A stretch of 64,000 bases of DNA from Planctomycetales bacterium 10988 (GTDB lineage: Bacteria; Planctomycetota; Planctomycetia; Pirellulales; Pb10988). Where the stretch lies: positions 930,001 through 994,000 of the forward strand of contig CP043547.1 in assembly GCA_009664345.1 (NCBI GenBank). The letters run 5' to 3'. A program made the translations under genes and the position numbers. Below the pieces are notes generated by a model. That model worked only from the letters and a program-made list of their open reading frames with translations, was not told the DNA's origin and did no database searches. This document shows, in pieces, positions 42,588 to 51,698 of this stretch. How positions within the stretch are numbered: the stretch's first letter is position 1; every line of letters begins with the position of its first letter.

Positions 42588-45566
42588 CTATCGCTTGTTC
42601 CAAACTCTTACGTAGTCAACTTCCATAGTGGTGGGGAAGCCTTCCTTGGTCGCCGCCTGGGGAACGGGCTTAATGTTCTGGCCGACCCAGCCGATGTGGG
42701 GATGCCTCAGCCCTAACGAGAGAGTGACATTCATAGGGAGATGCCAGTATTCATTGTCCTCACTTGCTACTTCTTGGCCGTCGATGAACCAAGTGATCTC
42801 TTCAGGAGTGACTTCGCAACCATACACATGAAACGCATCGCGAGGATCCCAAGGAGCCTCCCAATGATGAGCGCACAATTCGGGATTTGTCCCAGGACGT
42901 AACCAGCGGACGTTGCCTGCCTGGTCCGCCAAACGCAAATGCAAATTGAGATCAACATGGTTGACCGGGTCTCGTTCCTTGGTCGTTCGATTCAATTCGT
43001 TCATCTGAAGTTCGACGAAATCGACCTCACAATAGCGAACCTCTCCTGTATATTGCCGGCCGTTGCTATACATCCAGAAGGCGGGACACGCACCGGGGAA
43101 GAGATCACACCCTTTGATCCGTGCTTCGAAGTATCCATAAGTCATCTGATGGTGACTGCGGATGATCCCCGATTTGTAAAACAGCTTCGTTTGATTCCGA
43201 ACATGCGGTGCATAATCAAGCTGAAGATGGAGCCTCCCGTCGGTTTGATAAGTATTCGCTTCGTCCCAACTCCAGGCCCCCCAGCTACCGGGATTGTTAT
43301 TCCATTTTCTAGGGTTGATCTGAGAACCATTGAACTCATCAGAAACTTCTCGCTGAAGTTCCCACTCTCCCGATTGATCAAATGGAGCGGCGGGGAGGGC
43401 TTTCGGCGATGAAGAGGAGGACGGCTCAGGCAATAATTCAACTCGAATATTATCCACCGCCAAGGAAGGTAGCGGGCTTGTGCCTCCGTTCTTCACCTGC
43501 GTCCAGCCAAGCACGAGGAAATCTCCGCGCTGGCCAGCTTCGCTCAGTCCAAACCGGAGCCGAAATCGCCCATTCTCTTTGAGTTCGTTTTCCACTAAAA
43601 CTTGGTGGAGCTTGGCTCCCTTGGCACGAATGGCTGGGATGGTAGGAACCAGTTCGGGCAGCATGGTTTGATAGGTCACTTGAAAGGTCACATGCCCTTG
43701 GTGCGAATCCTTTCCTTCCCACAGATGGAAATAGACGGCGGTTTCCGGAGGAGTGATCAAATCACTGACATTGAAAGAGACCTCATACTGACCAACAACC
43801 GCCTTGGAGGTATCAATCACCGTTAGATAGCTACGATTCCGGGATTTCTCATAGATGGTTTGATGGGAACCGAATCTCAATTGCCCCCCATCGGTCGAGC
43901 CGAGCAGTCGGGTGTCGCGGAGATATTGCGAAGTGCCTCCAAATTGTCCCGGCTGGAGATGAGGGAATCCTGAGTTGCCCGCTCCGTATGAAAGAAACGA
44001 AATGTTGTTGTCATTCGGGCCTTTAGCTCCGACGTAACCGGGGTCTATATCAAACGATTCCTGATAGAGCGCATTCCCGGCCATCGGCTTCACTGGAGCC
44101 GGCTCCTTGTTGCTCAGCTTTCTTAACGCGAAGGTTTCTTCGTGTCGAGGCATCTTTTTCTCTTCCCATTGCTGTTGAGCCTTCCGATTATCGAACCACC
44201 GCGGATTGGTGTGGGTGCTGCTCCAGGTCTTCGCTTCCTGCACCAATTCTTGCAAAAGCTCCGGGTGCTGAGGGCTTAAATCTCTTTGCTCGCGGGGGTC
44301 TTCGTCCAGATTGAAGAGTTTCCAAGGCGAGTTATAGACTCTCACCGCCTTCCATTGATCGCGTCGAGCCCCGACGTCACTGAAGCCGAGCCGATGCCGC
44401 ATGGCGAAGATCGCTTGCCCTGGACGAGGATTGCGATCAGCGAGGAAAGCATCCCAAATATCAATGCCATCCAATTCTTTCTCGGAAGGAAGTTCCGCAC
44501 CTGCCAGCCGAGCAAAGGTAGGATAAAAATCTAGCGCGGAGACCGGATGCTCGAAATGCTTACCGGCAGGGACTTGCTTCGGCCAATGGAAGAACATCGG
44601 GACACGATAACCGCCTTCATAAATGCTTCCTTTCCCTTCCCGCAAGGGAGTGTTCATTCCGCCGGAACCTAGCTTCCCTCCGTTGTCACTGAGAAAGACG
44701 ATCAAGGTGTTCTCGAACTGATTCGTTTTCCGCAAGGCGTCCACCAATTGGCCGACGCCTCGATCCACGGCATAGACCATCGCCGCATAGGTTTTGCGTT
44801 TTTCATCTTGAATACCGGGGAAATGAGCCATGTCCTCCTCTTTCGCCTGCAGCGGGGTATGCGGGGCGTTGTAAGCGAGATAGAGAAAGAAGGGACGATC
44901 TTTCGTAGCGGCCTGATTGACAAAATGCACGGCCTCGCGCGAGAAGGCATCCGTCAGATATTCCGTTTCGTCAACCGCTTCTCCATTCCGTTCAAGCGGG
45001 GTGATATAGTCGTTGAGATGTCCCTTGCCCGTGCGAACCTGCCGCTGGTAAATCGGTTGAAAGTGCTCGGGGAAGTATTGATGCCCGCCTCCGAGAAACC
45101 CGAAGAATTCGTCGAACCCTCGTTGATTGGGGTTAAATTGCGAATCGATTCCCAAGTGCCATTTGCCAATCGCCCCGGTGAAGTAGCCCGCTTCTTGCAG
45201 CATGGAGCTGAGCATCGTCTCTTCAACGGGAATCCCCTCGCGATTATATTTCTCGATTCCAAGCCCGGTATTCGGGAGGTTGAACGGTGCTCCGAAGGCA
45301 TGAGGATATCGACCGGCCATTAATCCCATCCGGCTCGGACCACAAAAGGGATGGGCTACATACGCGGATCGAAAGACCGTCCCGGCAGCTGCCAATCGAT
45401 CGAGTTCCGGCGTTGTGATATCCTGGGAGCCATTGAAGCCGACATCCGCATAGCCAAGGTCATCGGTCATCACGATGATAATATTTGGCGGCTCTGACCG
45501 GGCTTCGGAAAGCAAAATCAAGCCAAATAGCGGGAAAACCATCGACCAGGAAAATCTGTTCTTCAT
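42588..45566 (-). CDS. Sulfatase fused to a GH16 glycoside hydrolase
   Basis: The protein of about 992 residues has a signal peptide (FSWSMVFPLFGLILLSEARS). An S1 sulfatase spans about 25-480, with metal-site TDDLGYADVGF and formylglycine motif CGPSR (Cys 75 from this start). A beta-sandwich linker of about 240 residues follows (VGQYEVSFNVSDLITPPETA). A GH16 domain from about 735 to the end carries the catalytic E-V-D-F-V-E (ExDxxE, Glu 847, Asp 849, Glu 852) and nearby RYCEVDFVELQMNE. GH16 members with this motif cleave beta-linked galactans such as carrageenan, agar, porphyran or beta-glucans. Joining sulfate removal to chain cutting suggests a sulfated galactan. It is the distal gene of the ECF-sigma/sulfatase run. 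A TTG three bases earlier is an alternative start. Confidence 0.85.
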   Translation of the reverse strand: MKNRFSWSMVFPLFGLILLSEARSEPPNIIIVMTDDLGYADVGFNGSQDITTPELDRLAAAGTVFRSAYVAHPFCGPSRMGLMAGRYPHAFGAPFNLPNTGLGIEKYNREGIPVEETMLSSMLQEAGYFTGAIGKWHLGIDSQFNPNQRGFDEFFGFLGGGHQYFPEHFQPIYQRQVRTGKGHLNDYITPLERNGEAVDETEYLTDAFSREAVHFVNQAATKDRPFFLYLAYNAPHTPLQAKEEDMAHFPGIQDEKRKTYAAMVYAVDRGVGQLVDALRKTNQFENTLIVFLSDNGGKLGSGGMNTPLREGKGSIYEGGYRVPMFFHWPKQVPAGKHFEHPVSALDFYPTFARLAGAELPSEKELDGIDIWDAFLADRNPRPGQAIFAMRHRLGFSDVGARRDQWKAVRVYNSPWKLFNLDEDPREQRDLSPQHPELLQELVQEAKTWSSTHTNPRWFDNRKAQQQWEEKKMPRHEETFALRKLSNKEPAPVKPMAGNALYQESFDIDPGYVGAKGPNDNNISFLSYGAGNSGFPHLQPGQFGGTSQYLRDTRLLGSTDGGQLRFGSHQTIYEKSRNRSYLTVIDTSKAVVGQYEVSFNVSDLITPPETAVYFHLWEGKDSHQGHVTFQVTYQTMLPELVPTIPAIRAKGAKLHQVLVENELKENGRFRLRFGLSEAGQRGDFLVLGWTQVKNGGTSPLPSLAVDNIRVELLPEPSSSSSPKALPAAPFDQSGEWELQREVSDEFNGSQINPRKWNNNPGSWGAWSWDEANTYQTDGRLHLQLDYAPHVRNQTKLFYKSGIIRSHHQMTYGYFEARIKGCDLFPGACPAFWMYSNGRQYTGEVRYCEVDFVELQMNELNRTTKERDPVNHVDLNLHLRLADQAGNVRWLRPGTNPELCAHHWEAPWDPRDAFHVYGCEVTPEEITWFIDGQEVASEDNEYWHLPMNVTLSLGLRHPHIGWVGQNIKPVPQAATKEGFPTTMEVDYVRVWNKR

Positions 45567-45648
45567 CAAAAAGGCTCATAGCTTGGGGAGCAAAAGGGAT
45601 GGGGGGGAACGAAACTTGTTTAAAAGTGGAAACATCGAAAAGAAAGTG

Positions 45649-47163
45649 TCACGAAGCGTGTTTCTCCAAAACATCGTGAACCACGTGGCCATGAACGTTG
45701 GTTAGTCGTCGTTCGAGGCCGTTGTGATAATAGGTCAGACGCTCATGATCGAGGCCCATCAGATGCAAAAGAGTCGCATTGAAGTCATAAACGGTCGTCT
45801 TGTCAGCCACCGACTTAAAGCCAAACTCGTCGCTTTCCCCATAGCTGAAGCCGCGCTTCACGCCTGCTCCGGTGAGGAAACAAGTGAAGGCATCCGGGTT
45901 GTGATCGCGGCCGGTTCCATTGGCTTGCAAGAAGGGCATCCGTCCGAATTCCGTGGCCCACACGACCAGGGTGTGGTCGAGCATCCCGCGTTGCTTCAAG
46001 TCAGCGATCAAGGCCGCGGTCGGTTGGTCCATAATCTCCGCTTGCATGGCGTGGGTCTTCGCGATGTCGGAGTGCGAATCCCAATTGGTGATCCCATTTC
46101 CCCCGGAAGGGTCGCTACCGTTGAAGAGTTGAACGACGCGGACCCCCTTCTCTAGCAAACGTCGTGCGAGGAGGCAGTTTCTAGCATAATGGCCACGCAA
46201 CTCGCTGCCGCCTTCGACTCCGTAAGCCTCTAAGGTCGCCTGGGTTTCGCCGGACAGGTCCATGACATCAGGGACCGACGTTTGCATCCGGCCCGCCAAC
46301 TCATAACTCGCGATACGGCCGGCGAGATCGGCATCACCGGGGTATTGTTCCAGGTGTTGAGCATTCAATCGTTCGAGCAAATCAGCCGTGCGGCGATCGG
46401 CTCGCGGAGAAAGACTCGCAGGGCGATGCAGATTATTCGGAGGGTTCTTCGCCGTGAAATCCGTCCCTTGAAAGGCCGCCGGCAGGAAACCATTTCCAAA
46501 GTTATTCTTGCCACTGCGGGCGAGTCCTCGAGGATCATTGATCGCAACGAAGGCCGGCAATTCCTGATTTTCTGTTCCCAACGCATACGTGACCCAGGCC
46601 CCAAAGGAAGGGAAGCCCTCCATCGTGAAGCCGGTGTTCATGAAGTTCTCGCCCTGGGGATGGGCACTTGTTTCGGTCGTCAAAGCGTGGAAGAAACAGA
46701 AGTCATCAACCTGTTCCGCCAAGTGAGGAAGCAAGCCGGAGACCATCTTTCCCGTCTCGCCACGCGGTTTGAACTTCCAAAACGGCTTTGCGATATTGCC
46801 GGTCGGCCCCTCAAACGTGACTGCCGGAATCCCTGGCGGTTTCTGTTCATCGTACTTGAACAACTCCGGTTTATAGTCAAATGTATCGACATGGCTGACC
46901 GCACCGGGGCAGTAGATCACGAGCACCTGTTGGGCAGGAACCTCAAAATGCGCTTTTCGAGAAGCATACGGATTGCCAGGATCGATGTCCGGACGAATCG
47001 GAGTTTTCCCCCCAGCGGTCAGAGGTTCCTTGGCTAATAGCCCATCGGCTTGCAATAGACCAGCGAGTGCAAGCCCCGCTGTCGAAAGTCCTGCGGTACC
47101 CAAGAAGTGCCGGCGATTCAGTAAATGACGACCTTGCTGAGAAAGGTTTTCTGGATGGTTCAT
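45649..47163 (-). CDS. DUF1501 protein with Tat-type signal
   Basis: The 504-residue protein has a twin-arginine-like front, RRHFLG at 17-22, followed by TAGLSTAGLALAGLLQADGL. Typical DUF1501 marks follow: VLVIYCPGAVSHVDTFDYKP, RGLARSGKNNFGNGFLPAAF, VVWATEFGRMPFLQANGTGR and GAGVKRGFSYGESDEFGFKS. The family resembles alkaline-phosphatase-fold enzymes and is found next to DUF1549/DUF1553 genes throughout planctomycetes; its reaction is not known. The gene starts 23 bases after the stop of that partner, so cotranscription is nearly certain. Confidence 0.9.
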   Translation of the reverse strand: MNHPENLSQQGRHLLNRRHFLGTAGLSTAGLALAGLLQADGLLAKEPLTAGGKTPIRPDIDPGNPYASRKAHFEVPAQQVLVIYCPGAVSHVDTFDYKPELFKYDEQKPPGIPAVTFEGPTGNIAKPFWKFKPRGETGKMVSGLLPHLAEQVDDFCFFHALTTETSAHPQGENFMNTGFTMEGFPSFGAWVTYALGTENQELPAFVAINDPRGLARSGKNNFGNGFLPAAFQGTDFTAKNPPNNLHRPASLSPRADRRTADLLERLNAQHLEQYPGDADLAGRIASYELAGRMQTSVPDVMDLSGETQATLEAYGVEGGSELRGHYARNCLLARRLLEKGVRVVQLFNGSDPSGGNGITNWDSHSDIAKTHAMQAEIMDQPTAALIADLKQRGMLDHTLVVWATEFGRMPFLQANGTGRDHNPDAFTCFLTGAGVKRGFSYGESDEFGFKSVADKTTVYDFNATLLHLMGLDHERLTYYHNGLERRLTNVHGHVVHDVLEKHAS

Positions 47164-47186
47164 GGTTTGGCTCTTTCTGATTTGTT

Positions 47187-49958
47187 CTACGGAAGGAAGG
47201 CAAATTCATTGGAGTTGATCAAGGCCCGGCAGACGAGTGACAGGTCGAACTCGTTCGCCAGTTCCAGGGCCGCTTGACGTTCGCCATCAGTAGGAAAACG
47301 GCCTAACAAGCGGTAAAAACATTGATCAACGGCTTGAGCTTTGTCTCCTCCGAACTCCTTTGCACGCTCCGCGATGAGGTTCGCTTGTTCGATCACAAAC
47401 GGGCTATTCATCAAGTTGAGGGCCTGAAGCGGTGTCGTGGAGATCGGACGTTTGGCGCGAACTTGTCCACAGTCGGGGAAGTCGAAAGCGGTAAACATCT
47501 GATCGTCGACGCGTCGCATCCGTTCTTGATAGAGCATTCGCCGCCAAGTTTCCGGGCCATGATTGTCGACAACTTCCCATTGGGAGTAGCGTTTCTTCAC
47601 GTTATGAATGCGAAAGCTGCGGCCACCGAGGGAGCGGTCCAGGCCCCCAGCGGCTTGCAGGATGGCATCACGAATGACCTCCGCTTCCACGCGTTTGGGC
47701 GGAAAACGCCAGAGCAAGGCAGAGTCAGCATCTTTGTCGAGGCCGCGTTGGGTCGGCGAGCTTGATTGCCGAAAAGCCTTGGACATCACCATCAGCCGGA
47801 TCAGATGTTTCATCGACCACGGCTGAGCCTCATTCCGAGAAGCTTCGAATGTTGGCCCGACAAGCTCCGCCGCCAACCAATCCAAGAGTTCGGGGTGAGT
47901 CGGCTCCGTGCCAGCTGCTCCAAAGTCACTGGTCGTCGTAACGATTCCCTGTCCAAAAACATGATGCCATAGGCGGTTGGCGGCAACGCGAGCGGTCAAA
48001 GGATGCTCTTCGCGAATCAACCACTTCGCAAAGGCCACCCGTCGCTGGGGTCCGGGAGCATCCGAGGAGAGTTGTAAGTCCCCTTCTAACTCGCTAAGAC
48101 CTTTGGGAAACACTTCTTCGCGAGGGTTTTCCGGGCTTCCTCGACCGAAGACATACGTCTGGACTGGTGCAATGAAATTTCCGACGAAACTTGGTTGCAC
48201 GCCGGCTTCCCCGACTTCTTCAATCAAGCCTTTCAGCTCCTTCTGTAACTTCCCTCGGAGCGGATGGGTTTTATTTTTAAGGTTGAAGTTCTTGGTGGCG
48301 GCGATTTGCTTCCATTCCCCTTGGAGAGTTTCCACTTCAACCCGGTAGTCACCAAAATTAAAATTGTTGATGCCGAGCAGATAGTCCGTTTCGAGGAAAT
48401 CCTCTCGGTTGGTACTCATGCGAATGCGTTGGATTTCTCGGGGTTCTGGAAAGCTGAATTCAATCCAAGGCTTCTCCTTACTACCGGGTAACGACTTCGC
48501 TACCCAGGCCATTGTCCCATACTTCCCGTCATTGACCTCCTTCAGCTTCGCCCGATAGTTCGTCATTTCCGGGGGGCTAACGGTTTGCGTCCCTTCGCTG
48601 GCGAGAGCAAAGTTTCGCTCCGGTTCCGCAGGGCCGAACATTTCGATTTCATCCAAGCGAACGGCTTTCCACTCGAAAGAGATCCGAATCTTACGGGTTT
48701 CGGTCTTCGGAAAATGAAGCTCGCGGTAGCCGGTCCAATTTTCTTGCCACGGCCCCCATTGTTTTAACTGCTGATGAATGCCGGCGATTTCTTGGGACAG
48801 CTCCCGCTCTCGAACGGAGCGAGGGTGATCCTCGGCCAACTCTGGGTAGCGGCTGCCGAATTCCACATCCTGAAAGACCGCACTCATCGAGTAATAATCT
48901 TGAATCGAGATCGGATCGAACTTGTGATTATGACAGCGAGCGCAGCTAATCGTCAGCCCGAGCGCCGAGGCTCCGATGGTCTGCAAAACCTCGTCCATTC
49001 GATCGGCGCGGGCTTGGCGTTGGGCCGACGGCTCGCGTCCCACCGTGGCGACAGGGACATGAGGACCAGCAACAAGATACCCCGTGGCGTCACCCTGCCC
49101 GACCGTATCGCCGGCGATTTGCTCGAACAGAAATTGATCGTAAGGCTTGTCTTCGTTGAAGGCCCGCACGACATAATCCCGGTAAATCCAGGCATTTTTG
49201 CGATACATATTACTTTCCGAACCATTCGTTTCCGCCCAACGAATCACATCGAGCCAGTGCTGTGCCCAACGCTCCCCGAAATGCGGGGAAGCCAAGAGGC
49301 GATCGATTGCGGCCAGGTAGGCGGCCCCTGCATCTTGGTTGTAGGCTTTTAAAAAGCGTTCCAATTCTTCCGAAGTCGGAGGAAGCCCCGTAAGGATAAT
49401 GGAAACTCGCCGGAGCAGCGATCGCGGGTCCGCTGGCGGGGAGAATGACAGTCCTTCTTTCGCAAGCTTCTTCGCCAAGAAACGATCGATCGGGTTCTCT
49501 CGCGTTTTATCCGAAGAGGGAACTTCGGGGCGGACGACGGGCTGAAAGGACCAATGGTCCGAGTTCTCCGAATCGATCGTCACACTTTGACCCGGCCAAA
49601 TCGCTCCTTCGGCGATCCAACGCGCGATCAAGTCAATTTGCTCTTGGGGAAGTTTGTCTTCATAAGGAGGCATCGCGATTGCCTCATCGGCATGACGGAT
49701 CGCATCCAGCAGGTAGCTTTGCTCGGGCTTACCTGGAACGACCGCGGCGAATCCGGAATCCCCCCCTTTCAGCAAGTACGCCAGACCATCCAGCCGAAAG
49801 CCCGATTCCTGGGCATCTTCTCCATGGCAGAATTGGCACCCCTCCTCCAATATGGGAGCGATCTCTTGTTCAAAATCGACCTTCTCCGCCGCTGAAACCG
49901 AGGAGAGCAGGAAGCCTCCCAACAAAATCGCACCGTAGTTTATTCGTTTCTTAATCAA
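47187..49958 (-). CDS. DUF1549/DUF1553 planctomycete cytochrome-type protein (PSCyt1 domain)
   Basis: The protein of about 923 residues has a signal peptide (YGAILLGGFLLSSVSAAEKV). A PSCyt1 haem domain follows with one CxxCH (CQFCHGEDAQESGFRLDG), then DUF1549 (NPIDRFLAKKLAKEG, LLRRVSIILTGLPPTSEELE). A discoidin-like beta domain lies in the middle, then DUF1553 (LTARVAANRLWHHVFGQGIV, TTPLQALNLMNSPFVIEQAN). The start used is a TTG at 49958, with AGGAAA upstream; 49970 is an alternative. The family probably has an electron-transfer role in polysaccharide breakdown at the cell surface, which is inference. It precedes DUF1501 and follows a sulfatase. Confidence 0.9.
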   Translation of the reverse strand: MIKKRINYGAILLGGFLLSSVSAAEKVDFEQEIAPILEEGCQFCHGEDAQESGFRLDGLAYLLKGGDSGFAAVVPGKPEQSYLLDAIRHADEAIAMPPYEDKLPQEQIDLIARWIAEGAIWPGQSVTIDSENSDHWSFQPVVRPEVPSSDKTRENPIDRFLAKKLAKEGLSFSPPADPRSLLRRVSIILTGLPPTSEELERFLKAYNQDAGAAYLAAIDRLLASPHFGERWAQHWLDVIRWAETNGSESNMYRKNAWIYRDYVVRAFNEDKPYDQFLFEQIAGDTVGQGDATGYLVAGPHVPVATVGREPSAQRQARADRMDEVLQTIGASALGLTISCARCHNHKFDPISIQDYYSMSAVFQDVEFGSRYPELAEDHPRSVRERELSQEIAGIHQQLKQWGPWQENWTGYRELHFPKTETRKIRISFEWKAVRLDEIEMFGPAEPERNFALASEGTQTVSPPEMTNYRAKLKEVNDGKYGTMAWVAKSLPGSKEKPWIEFSFPEPREIQRIRMSTNREDFLETDYLLGINNFNFGDYRVEVETLQGEWKQIAATKNFNLKNKTHPLRGKLQKELKGLIEEVGEAGVQPSFVGNFIAPVQTYVFGRGSPENPREEVFPKGLSELEGDLQLSSDAPGPQRRVAFAKWLIREEHPLTARVAANRLWHHVFGQGIVTTTSDFGAAGTEPTHPELLDWLAAELVGPTFEASRNEAQPWSMKHLIRLMVMSKAFRQSSSPTQRGLDKDADSALLWRFPPKRVEAEVIRDAILQAAGGLDRSLGGRSFRIHNVKKRYSQWEVVDNHGPETWRRMLYQERMRRVDDQMFTAFDFPDCGQVRAKRPISTTPLQALNLMNSPFVIEQANLIAERAKEFGGDKAQAVDQCFYRLLGRFPTDGERQAALELANEFDLSLVCRALINSNEFAFLP

Positions 49959-50075
49959 AGCTTTCCTCAACTTCTTTCACATGAGTCGGGGGGGAGCGTG
50001 CCACTCTGCTGTTGACAATCTTGAGCCATCAGACAAAGCAGCGTTCAGTTGCAGATTCACAGATAAGGAAAACAG

Positions 50076-51698
50076 CTAGTTCTGAGCGGCCTTCCAACCG
50101 GCCCGGAGTTGGTCCTTGAGTTGTCGAACGATTTCCGGATGGTCTTCCGCGATGTTCGTTGTTTCGTGCGGATCGGTTTGATGATCGTAAAGCTCCACGT
50201 AGAGCGGTTCAGCTTCTCGATCTCGCATGTCTTGCCATACGACTAAGCGATAACGGTCGGTCCGCATGGTGTATCCCATCAAATGTTTTTCGAAGAGTTC
50301 CCGATTCCAGGCGTCGCCTTGTTGCTTGAGAATGCGTTGTTCCACATCTTGAATCAGCGGTCCAAACCAAGTTTCCCGCATCCCTTGCGATAGCGGATTG
50401 GCGGCCCATTCACGCAGCGCGGGGTTGGGATATTGACTGAACGCCGCTTTTTTCCAAGATCGATCCGGGTCGTCGAGCAACGGAACGAAGCTCTGCCCTT
50501 CGAGATGATCCGGCAACGGAACGCCTGCTAGTTCGCAAAGCGTCGGGTAAATATCAACCAATTCGACCAGTGCGTTTGTTGTTTGTCCGCGAGCATTCAA
50601 TTCCGGCGTCCAGATCATCAAAGGCACTCTCGTGGCGATTTCATAGTTGGTAGCCTTGCCCCAAACTCCGAGGTCCCCAAGGTGCCAACCATGATCTCCC
50701 CAGACAATGATGATCGTATTCTCGCGGAGTCCCTCCTCTTCCAGGGCGGCGATCATTCGACCGATTTGGGCATCGACATAACTCACACAGGCGAGATAGG
50801 CATGTTTGAGCGTACGGGCCAACTCGGGTTCGATCGCTTCATACTTGGGAATGCCCGTACGCGTTCGCAATTCAAATGAAGCATGCAGGCCCATCGCGGC
50901 CCCTTCGGCAGGTGCGTCGGGTTGGCTTGAAAGTGGGATTTGCTCTCGATCGTAAAGGTCCCAATACTTCTTTGGTGCTGTCCAATTCAGATGCGGCTTT
51001 TTAAAACCCAAGGCAAGAAAGAACGGCTTATCCCCGTGTTTCGCCATCTCTTTCATCGTGGCAATGGCCCGCAATGTCTCATAGCCATCGCTGTAGGCAT
51101 GGTCGGGCACGTCCGCGCTTTCATACGCAGGACCACTCGCTAGACCACGCTTGGCGGCTTCGCCGTACTTGGCGATCATGCGTTTCAAGTCTTCCAGCCT
51201 ACGTTGATTGTTTTCGGTAAGGGCGAATGGGCCGCGGGGTGGCTTGATCCCAGGGAGAAACTTCACAGGCATCCGGCTCCATGAATGGGCTTCATCGGTA
51301 TCCCCTTGATGAAAAATCTTCCCGCAATAGACCGTCTCATAACCTTGAGCAATCAAGTGCTGGGGCAAGGTAACTATCTCGGGTTGAAGTTCACGGAGTG
51401 AAACATAGTTATGAAAAAGGCCGGTCGTATCAGGTCGGGCACCCGTCATAAGACTTGCCCGCGATGGGCGGCAGATCGCCTGTTGGCAGTATGCTCGATT
51501 GAACAAGAGCCCGTCTTCGGCAAGAGCATCGAGATTCGGAGAGACGGCGATTTCCGAACCATAACAACCAAGCTCCGGTCGCAAATCATCAACGGCAATG
51601 AACAAGATATTCGGTCGTTCGGCCAGGCAGACATTCGCCGCGATGCTCAGTAAAAGCCAAGCTCCACCGAGGAATCCGAGTCGTCGTTTAGTATCCAA
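50076..51698 (-). CDS. Sulfatase, iduronate-2-sulfatase-like
   Basis: The 540-residue protein starts at a TTG inside the end of the FecR gene (11-base overlap), with GAAAGGAAAG before it. It has a signal peptide (FLGGAWLLLSIAANVCLAER), metal-site AVDDLRPELGCYG and formylglycine motif C76-R-P-S-R. GLFHNYVSLREL and GFKKPHLNWTAPKKYWDLYD are shared with iduronate-2-sulfatases and their bacterial relatives. The C-terminus reads YDHQTDPHETTNIAEDHPEI. The overlap couples its translation to the FecR-LamG gene, so the sulfatase is probably part of the ECF-sigma regulon. Confidence 0.9.
   Translation of the reverse strand: MDTKRRLGFLGGAWLLLSIAANVCLAERPNILFIAVDDLRPELGCYGSEIAVSPNLDALAEDGLLFNRAYCQQAICRPSRASLMTGARPDTTGLFHNYVSLRELQPEIVTLPQHLIAQGYETVYCGKIFHQGDTDEAHSWSRMPVKFLPGIKPPRGPFALTENNQRRLEDLKRMIAKYGEAAKRGLASGPAYESADVPDHAYSDGYETLRAIATMKEMAKHGDKPFFLALGFKKPHLNWTAPKKYWDLYDREQIPLSSQPDAPAEGAAMGLHASFELRTRTGIPKYEAIEPELARTLKHAYLACVSYVDAQIGRMIAALEEEGLRENTIIIVWGDHGWHLGDLGVWGKATNYEIATRVPLMIWTPELNARGQTTNALVELVDIYPTLCELAGVPLPDHLEGQSFVPLLDDPDRSWKKAAFSQYPNPALREWAANPLSQGMRETWFGPLIQDVEQRILKQQGDAWNRELFEKHLMGYTMRTDRYRLVVWQDMRDREAEPLYVELYDHQTDPHETTNIAEDHPEIVRQLKDQLRAGWKAAQN

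Noticed and set aside
44748-45323. 191-codon plus-strand frame within the sulfatase-GH16 gene
   Set aside because: Antisense shadow of the sulfatase domain.
46282-47037. 251-codon plus-strand frame within the DUF1501 gene
   Set aside because: Antisense shadow of a strong family match.
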